In this document: positions 54,200 to 62,077 of the stretch, in pieces
How positions within the stretch are numbered: the first letter of the stretch is position 1
Layout: each line of letters starts with the position of its first letter
Notes under the pieces: model-generated
Databases searched by the model: none
What the model was told of the DNA's origin: nothing
Seen by the model: the letters and a program-made list of their open reading frames with translations, nothing else
Program-made: the position numbers and the translations under genes
NCBI RefSeq assembly: GCF_947504145.1
Contig: NZ_CANNGQ010000003.1
Coordinates: forward strand, 558,001-622,000
Length of the DNA stretch: 64,000 nucleotides
Source: an uncultured Microbulbifer sp.
GTDB taxonomy: Bacteria > Pseudomonadota > Gammaproteobacteria > Pseudomonadales > Cellvibrionaceae
Direction: 5' to 3'

Positions 54200-54520
54200 T
54201 ATTTCTCCCATAAGGCATCGTTTATTGGATTGCCGGAAAGAAATGTAATACTCGGCTCATTCCATGCCGGACGCTTTTTCAGGGCGCAGCAAACCATTGC
54301 GGAAATATCCAGAGTTCCTCCGGACATCCACAATGTCTGATTAAAATCAGGTCACTACGGTTTGCGTTTAAGATGTACTACTAAAGAAGTACTAATAAAG
54401 AGGTACTGCATTTGAAGCCGATTACTCGGCAGTATTTTTATTGTTGTTCTGTATCCCGCTGCCAGAATAGAGGTTCCCACGAAGGTGGCACTACCTGGCA
54501 GCCGGGAATCCGGTCAGATA
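54200..54520. other. Intergenic region upstream of the laminarinase gene
   Basis: 321 bases between the GH3 stop and the laminarinase start. It holds three tandem 14-base repeats (listed) and AT-rich sequence; no gene. The GTCGYCCCACWTT motif was not found here. Confidence 0.6.
54371..54412. repeat. Three tandem 14-base direct repeats with core AGNNGTACT
   Basis: AGATGTACTACTAA (54371-54384), AGAAGTACTAATAA (54385-54398) and AGAGGTACTGCATT (54399-54412) sit end to end, 172 bases upstream of the laminarinase ATG. Regular phasing suggests a binding array for a regulator; AraC-type proteins often bind tandem direct repeats. Confidence 0.6.
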
Positions 54521-57067
54521 TCAGCTACAGCGGATGTCCACATCATTTTTCTGAGCGATGTGAATATCGTGAATGGTCAGATCAAGTGCGCCGGCGGTGC
54601 GCACATAGAAAGGCGACAGCACCATATCCAGTTTTGCGCCACCCTTGGCCAGACACTGCAGATCTACGGAAACCGATTTCCATTCCCCAACAGCCGTATC
54701 GTTCAGCAGGTCGGTAATGGGCTGCTCGGCACCGCAGTCCATTCCACAGTTCATACCAAGGCTGACAGCCTCACTGGGCGCAGCATCGACTTTTACATCA
54801 AATACCAGTGCACCCCGATTATTCAGGTAGCTGGAAAGATCCGTGCGACTGTTGGCAAAAAATCCAGCCATGGCATTGCCTTCGCCGGTCCACTGTACCC
54901 GGCGGCTGTCTTCCTGCACCTTGCGGTCCACAGACTGCACACTGATACCTGAGAGCTTCGCCACACTGCTGGTAATAACCGACAGGTTATTGGCGGCATC
55001 CATGACCTGGAAACTCCAGGGATCCAGTGCACGCCCGTTGAATACGGCCAGCGCTTCACTGCCGTCGCCCTGTTGCAGGCCACTCTCTTCGGAAAGCGCG
55101 GCGACCTGAACAGAATCGCCGTAGCGCAGCCCGTATCCGTAAGTGAACTGGGCCAACTGCTCATTCTCGCCACGATTGCGCACCGTGGGTTGGGCATCGT
55201 TTGGCCAGGAAAAGGTGAGCTTTCCGGTGAAATCGTGGTGCACTTCGCCTTCGGCGTTGCGGAAGATCACATCGGCCACACCAGTACCTTCGGTACCCGG
55301 CTGCCAAATGACCACAAAGGCATCCGACGCGTTGATTTCCGGGTTGGTCCACAGCGGGCGGCCGGTAATAAACAAGGAAACCACCGGAATACCCTGTTCG
55401 CGCAGACGCTGCATCAGGGCCAGGTCACTCTCGCCCGGATAATCCAGGTTCGACACATCTCCCTGCATTTCCGCGTAGGGATCTTCCCCAAACACCACAA
55501 TGGCCACATCCGGCTTCTGCTCAAAACTGCCGTCTACCGAGAGTTCCGCTGTGCCGCCGGCACTGCCCACGACTTCGGCAATTCCGTCGTAAACGGAGGT
55601 TGCACCGGGGAAGTCACTATTCTGGTTGCCGGTCCCCTGCCAGGTAATACTCCAGCCACCCGACTGCTTGCCGATATTGTCGGCGCCATCACCGGCGACC
55701 AGCACGCGCTGGTCGCGCGGCAGTGGCAGCAGCTCGTCGTTATTTTTCAGCAGCACAAGGGATTCACGCACAGCCTGACGGGCGATAGCGCGATGCGCCG
55801 GAGCACCGATCAGGGACTCGTCTGCGGCGAAGGCGCGTTCAGACGGCGCGCCGTCGTCGAACAGGCCCGCGCGGATTTTCACACGCAGAATACGACGCAC
55901 CGCATCATCGAGGCGCTCGGCGGAAATCTCACCGCTTTTGGCCTGGGCCAGGGTATTTTTGTACAGCTCTTTCCAGCTCGGGTCCGGCGCCATGAACATA
56001 TCCAGGCCGGCGTTGATGGACTGCGGGCAGCTTACGTTGCTGCAGCCATTCACAAACTGGTGCCCGGCCCAATCACCGATAATGAAACCGTCAAAACCCA
56101 GGCGATCTTTGAGCACATCGGTCATCAAATATTTATGACCATGCATTTTCTTTCCGTTCCAGCTGCTGAACGATGCCATCACCGTCTGCACGCCAGACTC
56201 AATCGCGGAAAAGTAACCCTGTGCGTGGATGTCCATCAGCTCCTGCTCACTAATGATCGCATCGCCGCGGTCGATACCATTTTCGGTACCGCCATCTGCC
56301 AGGTAGTGCTTTGCAGTACTGACAACGCGCTTGCCGCGCAGCAAATCGCTGCTGTCGGGCGCACCCTGCAGCCCCTCTACCAGCTCGCCGCCGTAGGCGT
56401 GCACGACTTCCGGGTCTTCAGAGTAGGATTCATAACTGCGCCCCCAGCGATCATCGCGAGTTACTGCAAGCGTCGGCGCGAATACCCAGTCGATACCGGT
56501 GGCCGACACTTCGGCGGCGGTCGCCTCGCCGATCTGGCGCATCAGATCGGGGTTATGGGTGGCGCCCAGGGCGATATTGTGGGGGAACAGAGTCGCGCCG
56601 ATGACGTTGTTGTGACCGTGCACCGCGTCGGTGCCCCAGATCATCGGAATAGCTACGCCGCCGTCGCTGGTGTCCATAGATGCGTGGTAATAGCGATCGG
56701 CCAGCGCTACCCAGTCGGCGACGCTTGCGTGCTTGTTGTCATCGGGAAATGCTCCACCACCGTTCAGGATGGAACCGACATGGTAGTTCTTGACGTCTTG
56801 CGGGGTTGCGGAGCGGATCTCGACCTGCATCATCTGGCCGACTTTTTCTTCCACACTCATATTCGCAAGCAGAGCGTCGATACGCGCTTCCACCGCTGGA
56901 TCTTTGGCTATACCGCTGGTCAGTTGCGGCCAGTCTGCGGTCAGCGCGGTGCTCTCTGCGCTGTCATTACCCGCCTGAGCAACGGCCATTTTCTGCTCAC
57001 TACAGCCCGCGAGCCCCCCGCCCGCGATCAGACCGGAGATGACCCCCAGCAAAATTCGCTTCTTCAT
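54521..57067 (-). CDS. Lipoprotein GH3 beta-glucosidase/exo-glucanase
   Basis: An 848-residue lipoprotein from ATG 57067. Lipobox LAGC near residue 22. GH3 barrel about 45-390: EKVGQMMQVEIRSATPQDV, IPMIWGTDAVHGHNNV, KHYLADGGTENGIDRG and the nucleophile segment GFDGFIIGDWAGHQ. The second sheet domain (about 400-600) has LVLLKNNDELLPLP and VVFGEDPYAEMQGD. Past 660 a C-terminal beta-sandwich module (ALAVFNGRALDPW to DIHIAQ) resembles that of ExoP-type exo-glucanases, and a similar module ends the GH16 at 57325-58869. It should release glucose from laminari-oligosaccharides. Confidence 0.92.
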   Translation of the reverse strand: MKKRILLGVISGLIAGGGLAGCSEQKMAVAQAGNDSAESTALTADWPQLTSGIAKDPAVEARIDALLANMSVEEKVGQMMQVEIRSATPQDVKNYHVGSILNGGGAFPDDNKHASVADWVALADRYYHASMDTSDGGVAIPMIWGTDAVHGHNNVIGATLFPHNIALGATHNPDLMRQIGEATAAEVSATGIDWVFAPTLAVTRDDRWGRSYESYSEDPEVVHAYGGELVEGLQGAPDSSDLLRGKRVVSTAKHYLADGGTENGIDRGDAIISEQELMDIHAQGYFSAIESGVQTVMASFSSWNGKKMHGHKYLMTDVLKDRLGFDGFIIGDWAGHQFVNGCSNVSCPQSINAGLDMFMAPDPSWKELYKNTLAQAKSGEISAERLDDAVRRILRVKIRAGLFDDGAPSERAFAADESLIGAPAHRAIARQAVRESLVLLKNNDELLPLPRDQRVLVAGDGADNIGKQSGGWSITWQGTGNQNSDFPGATSVYDGIAEVVGSAGGTAELSVDGSFEQKPDVAIVVFGEDPYAEMQGDVSNLDYPGESDLALMQRLREQGIPVVSLFITGRPLWTNPEINASDAFVVIWQPGTEGTGVADVIFRNAEGEVHHDFTGKLTFSWPNDAQPTVRNRGENEQLAQFTYGYGLRYGDSVQVAALSEESGLQQGDGSEALAVFNGRALDPWSFQVMDAANNLSVITSSVAKLSGISVQSVDRKVQEDSRRVQWTGEGNAMAGFFANSRTDLSSYLNNRGALVFDVKVDAAPSEAVSLGMNCGMDCGAEQPITDLLNDTAVGEWKSVSVDLQCLAKGGAKLDMVLSPFYVRTAGALDLTIHDIHIAQKNDVDIRCS

Positions 57068-57225
57068 CACCGCAACACTCCCATTAATTTCTGGCCCGTC
57101 ATTTTCTGGCCCGTTATTTTTCCGTCATCATGTGACTTTCTGTTGGCGCGCGGTCGCAAAATAGTGATATCCCCATAGCGCACCCGGCTTTTCCAGCCTC
57201 CTTTTTACGGATTGCCTCGAATAGG

Positions 57226-57238
57226 GTCGTCCCACTTT
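57226..57238 (+). promoter_or_regulatory. GTCGYCCCACWTT motif, copy 2 (before GH3)
   Basis: GTCGTCCCACTTT, 159 bases before the GH3 ATG, which lies on the minus strand. Directly repeated TTTCTGGCCCGT blocks lie between motif and gene (57088-57115). Confidence 0.45.
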
Positions 57239-57324
57239 AAATTTCCGGGGCAAAATGGTGCAGACCACCTTGCCACCGGCCTGCAAAAGCCAAAATGGGA
57301 CGCCTTTTCGGTGCCGGGACTGTC

Positions 57325-58869
57325 TTATTTGGTGAGCTTCACATTATCCACCTGCAAAACAGCGCTCATCTGGTTGTCCCAACCGGGTGAAATCACAAAG
57401 GGGGTATTCACACTCGCGGAGTTGAGCCCACCCTGTTCCAGTTCCAGTAACGGAATCTGGTAATGGGTCCATTGGTTTAAGGGGGGCATATCCAGTGGGT
57501 AGTCGCCAGACGAGCACGGGTGCACACAGTCTGCGCGGTACGTCAGCGACGCGGCGCCGGCATCGGCGGGCTCTGCCAGTACTTGCAGGTCGAACTCGAC
57601 AAAGGTGTAGCCGCTCAGATCATAGGTGGCCTCTGACTGAAAAAAGCCGATCCCCTGATCGGTGTTGTAGGTGATCTGCCCCACATCGCCATAGTCGGCA
57701 CCGGCATCCACCACTTCAAACCCGACATCGCCAAAAGCAGCCCAGGTGTACCACTGATACGGAGGCTTTACTTCCCCGTCAAATACCACCAACTCATCGC
57801 CTTCACTGTCCGGTGCCTGTGGCGGTTGGGTGCCGGGGTTGTGCACAAACTCACCGTCGGTACTGGCGCAGCCCTTGCCGGTCTCGAAATCTTCCGTGCA
57901 TTGATACACCCGCACATAGTCAATCTGATATTCCTGCGGAAAGGCAGATTCATCGATACCGGTATCGTTGACGTTGGCCGGCCAGTCGCCGCCCACGGCG
58001 AGGTTCAGGATGAGGTGAAAGGTCTGATCAAAGGGTGCGTTGGGGTTCTCCAGCGCAGCGGTGGTGTACCAGCCATCCGCCTTTTGTGTCGCATAGTGAT
58101 CGCCATCCACATACCAGCGAATCTCACCCTCTTCCCACTCCACCGCATAGGTGTGGAAATCATCTGCCGGGTTCAGGTCACCGGGGATCTGGTACGCCTC
58201 ACCGGTGTGCACATTGCTTGGCCAGTTATCGCCGTAATGTAATGTCCCGTATACGCGATCTTCACCACCGACGTTCAGATTGACCGCCTCCAGAATATCG
58301 ATCTCACCAGAAAGCGGCCATCCTCCATAAGTGCCCTCGGTAGGCAACATCCAGAACGCAGGCCAACTACCTTGTCCATAGGGTAATTTCGCGCGCATTT
58401 CGAAACGGCCGTACTTCCAGTCTCCCATACCTTTAGTACGCAGGCGTGCAGAGGTGTATGCACCACTGCCGGAGGTATCGTTTGGATCGTACTGGGGGTC
58501 GTCATCAAAACGGTTGGGGCCGGAGGCATCTTCACGTATGGCTTTGATATGCAGTACATCGCCGGCTACCCAGGCATTGTCGATATCATCGACGTAACAT
58601 TGCGCCTCATTGTTGCCGCCGCCGACGCAGTTTTTCTCAAACGCCCACTTCCCACTGTCGATGGCATCACCAGAAAACTCATCTTGCCACACCAGGCAGT
58701 AGCCGGAATTCATTGGGTCTTCCATACACTGCTCAGGACGAGTATCGACGACTGGCGGCTCCGGTTGTAGATTGCTGTTGTCGTCATCATTGTTTGAACT
58801 GCCACCACCACAGGCGGTGGCTGCAACCGCTAATGCCAAGGTAGAAGTACGGAATAAAAATCTGGACAT
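57325..58869 (-). CDS. Lipoprotein GH16 endo-beta-1,3-glucanase with C-terminal module
   Basis: A 514-residue lipoprotein (AGGAGA before the ATG). Lipobox ATAC near residue 20, then Asn/Asp-rich linker. GH16 domain about 48-330: LVWQDEFSGDAIDSGKWAFE, RAKLPYGQGSWPAFWMLPTE, catalytic SGEIDILEAVN, and LILNLAVGGDWPANV. Cysteines CMEDPMNSGYC and CVGGGNNEAQC could form disulphides. The C-terminal beta-sandwich (about 360-514; LVVFDGEVKPPYQWYTW to LQVDNVKLTK) resembles the module of the neighbouring GH3. Likely endo-acting surface enzyme on laminarin. Confidence 0.92.
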   Translation of the reverse strand: MSRFLFRTSTLALAVAATACGGGSSNNDDDNSNLQPEPPVVDTRPEQCMEDPMNSGYCLVWQDEFSGDAIDSGKWAFEKNCVGGGNNEAQCYVDDIDNAWVAGDVLHIKAIREDASGPNRFDDDPQYDPNDTSGSGAYTSARLRTKGMGDWKYGRFEMRAKLPYGQGSWPAFWMLPTEGTYGGWPLSGEIDILEAVNLNVGGEDRVYGTLHYGDNWPSNVHTGEAYQIPGDLNPADDFHTYAVEWEEGEIRWYVDGDHYATQKADGWYTTAALENPNAPFDQTFHLILNLAVGGDWPANVNDTGIDESAFPQEYQIDYVRVYQCTEDFETGKGCASTDGEFVHNPGTQPPQAPDSEGDELVVFDGEVKPPYQWYTWAAFGDVGFEVVDAGADYGDVGQITYNTDQGIGFFQSEATYDLSGYTFVEFDLQVLAEPADAGAASLTYRADCVHPCSSGDYPLDMPPLNQWTHYQIPLLELEQGGLNSASVNTPFVISPGWDNQMSAVLQVDNVKLTK

Positions 58870-58954
58870 CGCTGTCTCCTATTGTTCTTGGTTATTGTTT
58901 TACTTGTGCCATCTATCGAATGCGGGTCAGTTTTAGCGCGAACAGCAAATTCCC

Positions 58955-58987
58955 GTCGCCCCACATTGAGTAAACGTTTAATGTGGG
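58955..58987. promoter_or_regulatory. GTCGYCCCACWTT motif, copy 3, with palindrome (before GH16)
   Basis: GTCGCCCCACATT (58955-58967), 86 bases before the GH16 ATG. It overlaps CCCACATT ... AATGTGGG (58960-58987), whose centre holds TAAACGTTTA, a perfect palindrome like LacI-family operators. Confidence 0.5.
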
Positions 58988-59013
58988 CCTTCGGTAGCCA
59001 TCGGGTAGAACAT

Positions 59014-59043
59014 AAAAAAGGGCGCGGTGGTTATTCCGCGCCC
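59014..59043 (-). terminator. Intrinsic terminator after the DUF1111 protein gene
   Basis: Minus strand GGGCGCGG-AATAACCA-CCGCGCCC followed by six Ts (59014-59019), 31 bases after the stop. Confidence 0.9.
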
Positions 59044-59073
59044 AATACTAGAAAGGTGTTTTTGAAATTTGGC

Positions 59074-61890
59074 TTACAGCGAGTTCAGAAAATCCAGCAC
59101 GTCCTGTTTCTGCCCGCCGGAAAGTCCCTGATAGGCATCTTTAGACTGCTGGCCTTCACCGCCGTGCCACAAAATTGCTTCCTCGATGGAGCGCGCGCGG
59201 CCATCATGCAGGTAGCTGTGTTGCGGGGTGCAGATTTCATTGCCCTGACCGCCAATGGGGTTTACTACACCACCGGTGACACAAGCAGAAAGCCCCAACC
59301 CCCACAATGGTGTGGTACGCCATTCCGCACCGCTAGCTTCGCCTTCACCGAGATTGTCTGCGAGACCCGGCCCCATATCGTGCAGCAACATATCCGTGTA
59401 GGGGTGAATGGTTTGATTGCGCAGCTCCGCAAATGGATGATCACCACTGGTCTGCTGCGTTGGCGTGTGACAATCGGCGCAGCCAATAGTACTGAACAGT
59501 TGCTCGCCGTTTTGTACGGAAGGATCGTCATAATTGCGCTGCGGGCGCACACCCAGCAGGGCAATATATTTGGTGAGATCTTGCAGGTGCTGGTCTGCCA
59601 ATTCCGCGCCGCCAATGCCGCAGTCGTTCTGGCTGCTACCGCAGTCCGGCTGCGGGAATACCGACGTCATCACACCCATATCGTTGTTAAGCGCACCGGC
59701 TAACTGATGGCGAATACTCGATGCGCCGGCTTTCCAGCCAAAGCGGCCCAGGCGGGTTTCACCGGACTCCGGATCCAGCACACGATTCACACGGCCCGAA
59801 ATACCATCGCCATTACTGTCGTTCGGATCCGCTTGCGCAATCACCGCACTTTCGGCAATGGCTTCCAGCAAACCCATGCCTACCAGGTTCGGTGCAATAC
59901 GTGCGGAGAAACGCGCGGGGGTTACACCGCTAAAGGCATAGTTGGGGGAGCGCAAACCATTTTGTTCACTCCAGAATGCAATGGATACCTGGCCTTCACT
60001 GGCGGCGCCGTCGCGCGCTTTTGGCTGCAGCGCACGGCCAAGGAACGGATCCGGGTTGCCGTTGGCATCGGCGACTTTAAAGGCCCACTTATCCAACGGC
60101 TCTCCCACCGGCGCGGCGGCTGCGCGACCATTGCGCTCGTGACAACCCGCACAGCTGTCGTTCACGTAATGCGGGCCAGCAAGGCCGACCATGTCCTGTA
60201 GCGGCGGATTCTCCAAAGGCCGCTCATCGTGCATACCGTCGATAGCAGAGCTATGCAACACGCGGCGGCCACGCATAAACGGTTGTGCGTTCTCATAGCC
60301 GATATTGGTCGCCATCTGCATAAAGTGGTTGTCCGTCTCACCGGACGTCAGCGCATGAATGGTGGTATCACCACCCAGCCAGGCCTGCTCCGGAATTTTG
60401 AACGAATCTTTGATGCCCCCAAATGGCGTACTACCACCCACATCCCAGGGCACCAAACCTTCGCCGACAATATACAAAAAGGTGGTTCCGTAATAATTGG
60501 CGCGGCCATTGGGTACGCTGTCGTCCAGGAACTGACTGAGTTCAAACTCCAGCAGGTCGCCCACCTGAATGTTGCGACCTTCACGGCAGTTATAGGTGCG
60601 CTCCTTGTAATAGTTGTACTGATCCACAACTACCATGGTGCCGTTATCGCAATACTCCGCAACGGTACCAACGCCGCGATAAAACCAGCGGTTCTCCGCT
60701 TCGGTATCACTCAAGCGGAATTCGGTTCGCACATTCATACGAACGCTGTCGCCGCCCTTTGCCACTTCATCAATAATTTCGATAGCCGCGGTGCGATCTT
60801 CCCAGTAAAAACTCAGATAGTGATCGTACGCCTGGAACTGGTCTTCTTTGGCGTGGCGGTCCCGCGCGCGGTCGGAAAAATGTGTAACGAGTGCGGTGCT
60901 CGTTTCAAACTGAACCGCGGGCTCCTGCGCAGTACTACTGTTATACAACGGCACAATATTGCCGAGGCTGCCGCCGCCGGAAGAAGAGCTACTGGAAGAA
61001 GAACTGCTTGAGCTGCTTGACGAACCGCCGCCGGATGAGGAACTACTGGAGGAGCTGCTTGACGAAGAGCTACTGGACGAGCTCCCTGCCCCACCACCAG
61101 ATGAAGAGGACGAGGACGAGGAAGACGAGCCCGCGCCCTGCCCGGAAAATGTGTGCTGAGTGACGGCGACAGACTCACCCACACCTCCGGTAATTTTGGT
61201 GTAATGCACCGAGATTACATCTCCGGCAGAAAGCCCGGGAATATCATAGGTCCACAAGGTTCCATTCTGCTGCATGCGTACATTCTGCTGACCACCGCCA
61301 TTCACTGAGTAGTGGATATCCACGATATCCCCACCCGTGACGCGCGCCTGCAGGGTAGATGCATTCAACTCCACCAGGCACCCGCTATCACAACTCACCG
61401 CAGAACCGTAAACACCCAGCTCCCAAATGGAATAACCCCAGTAGTTTCCGGCACTGCGGCTAACGCCGTGAATACGTACATGCCGGTAGACACCACTCAC
61501 TGGTACGGTATCGGTACGGTGACCGAACTGGCCGCCGGTCTGCATGGAGAGGGTGGTCCAGGCGCTGCCGTCGCTAGAACCAAGAATTTCATAGGTTTCG
61601 GCATTCGCCGCTTCCCAGAAAATTTCTACCTGGTTGAGGTCGTAGGGCAGGCCGAGATCCACGGCGATCCATGAAGGGTCTGTCTGTGCCGCCGACGCCC
61701 AACGGGTGCCCGCATTGCCATCGATGGCATTACTGGCAGGCAGGTCTGCGGTGCTGGCAGAAATACTGGCGCCTGTGGCCAGGTTAGTTTGCTGCGCCAG
61801 AGCAGGCACAGATAAGACGGCGGCCGTCGTCGTGATCAGAGAAAGAACGGACACTAGAATAGTGCTCCGCCCATTGGGGAGTAAACGCAT
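59074..61890 (-). CDS. Secreted DUF1111 di-haem oxidoreductase with discoidin and CBM56-like modules
   Basis: A 938-residue protein from ATG 61890 (GAGG upstream; in-frame ATGs seven codons earlier are alternatives). Signal peptide ends near VPALAQQ. Residues about 25-165: F5/8 type C domain (ASNAIDGNAGTRWASAAQ, YWGYSIWELGVYG). About 170-260: IVDIHYSVNGGGQQNVRM and GLSAGDVISVHYT, close to CBM56, a beta-1,3-glucan-binding family. Two polyserine linkers (about 265-315). Then a DUF1111-type di-haem domain with haem sites CAGCH (near 590) and CADCH (near 825), FGGIKDSFKIPEQ and RFGWKAGASSIRHQLA. Inference: a laminarin-bound peroxidase or oxidase. Polyserine DNA (about 60965-61130) is repetitive. 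Confidence 0.85.
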   Translation of the reverse strand: MRLLPNGRSTILVSVLSLITTTAAVLSVPALAQQTNLATGASISASTADLPASNAIDGNAGTRWASAAQTDPSWIAVDLGLPYDLNQVEIFWEAANAETYEILGSSDGSAWTTLSMQTGGQFGHRTDTVPVSGVYRHVRIHGVSRSAGNYWGYSIWELGVYGSAVSCDSGCLVELNASTLQARVTGGDIVDIHYSVNGGGQQNVRMQQNGTLWTYDIPGLSAGDVISVHYTKITGGVGESVAVTQHTFSGQGAGSSSSSSSSSSGGGAGSSSSSSSSSSSSSSSSSGGGSSSSSSSSSSSSSSSGGGSLGNIVPLYNSSTAQEPAVQFETSTALVTHFSDRARDRHAKEDQFQAYDHYLSFYWEDRTAAIEIIDEVAKGGDSVRMNVRTEFRLSDTEAENRWFYRGVGTVAEYCDNGTMVVVDQYNYYKERTYNCREGRNIQVGDLLEFELSQFLDDSVPNGRANYYGTTFLYIVGEGLVPWDVGGSTPFGGIKDSFKIPEQAWLGGDTTIHALTSGETDNHFMQMATNIGYENAQPFMRGRRVLHSSAIDGMHDERPLENPPLQDMVGLAGPHYVNDSCAGCHERNGRAAAAPVGEPLDKWAFKVADANGNPDPFLGRALQPKARDGAASEGQVSIAFWSEQNGLRSPNYAFSGVTPARFSARIAPNLVGMGLLEAIAESAVIAQADPNDSNGDGISGRVNRVLDPESGETRLGRFGWKAGASSIRHQLAGALNNDMGVMTSVFPQPDCGSSQNDCGIGGAELADQHLQDLTKYIALLGVRPQRNYDDPSVQNGEQLFSTIGCADCHTPTQQTSGDHPFAELRNQTIHPYTDMLLHDMGPGLADNLGEGEASGAEWRTTPLWGLGLSACVTGGVVNPIGGQGNEICTPQHSYLHDGRARSIEEAILWHGGEGQQSKDAYQGLSGGQKQDVLDFLNSL

Positions 61891-61993
61891 GATCAAACCT
61901 CGCTTCATCATTATTTTGATTATTGGAATGCGAGCGCGGTAGCGCTCGTCTCAGGTCATCGCGAGATTGAAGCTAATCTTATGGTAAGTTTCC

Positions 61994-62006
61994 GTCGTCC
62001 CACTTT
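61994..62006 (+). promoter_or_regulatory. GTCGYCCCACWTT motif, copy 4 (before DUF1111 protein gene)
   Basis: GTCGTCCCACTTT, 104 bases before the ATG. The bases after it (CCGGTTTTTGTAAAC) also resemble the block near 50631-50651, so the full site may be longer. Confidence 0.5.
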
Positions 62007-62077
62007 CCGGTTTTTGTAAACATGGCCCATCAAAAGGCCAATTGTCAGGCAAACTCACGCCAAACATGTCACGCTTT

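Noticed and set aside
55073..57178. Long plus-strand frame (701 codons) opposite the GH3 gene
   Set aside because: Shadow of the clearly coding minus-strand GH3 gene.
60950..61160. Plus-strand Glu/Leu-rich frames at the polyserine DNA
   Set aside because: They are the antisense reading of polyserine codons in the DUF1111 protein gene.
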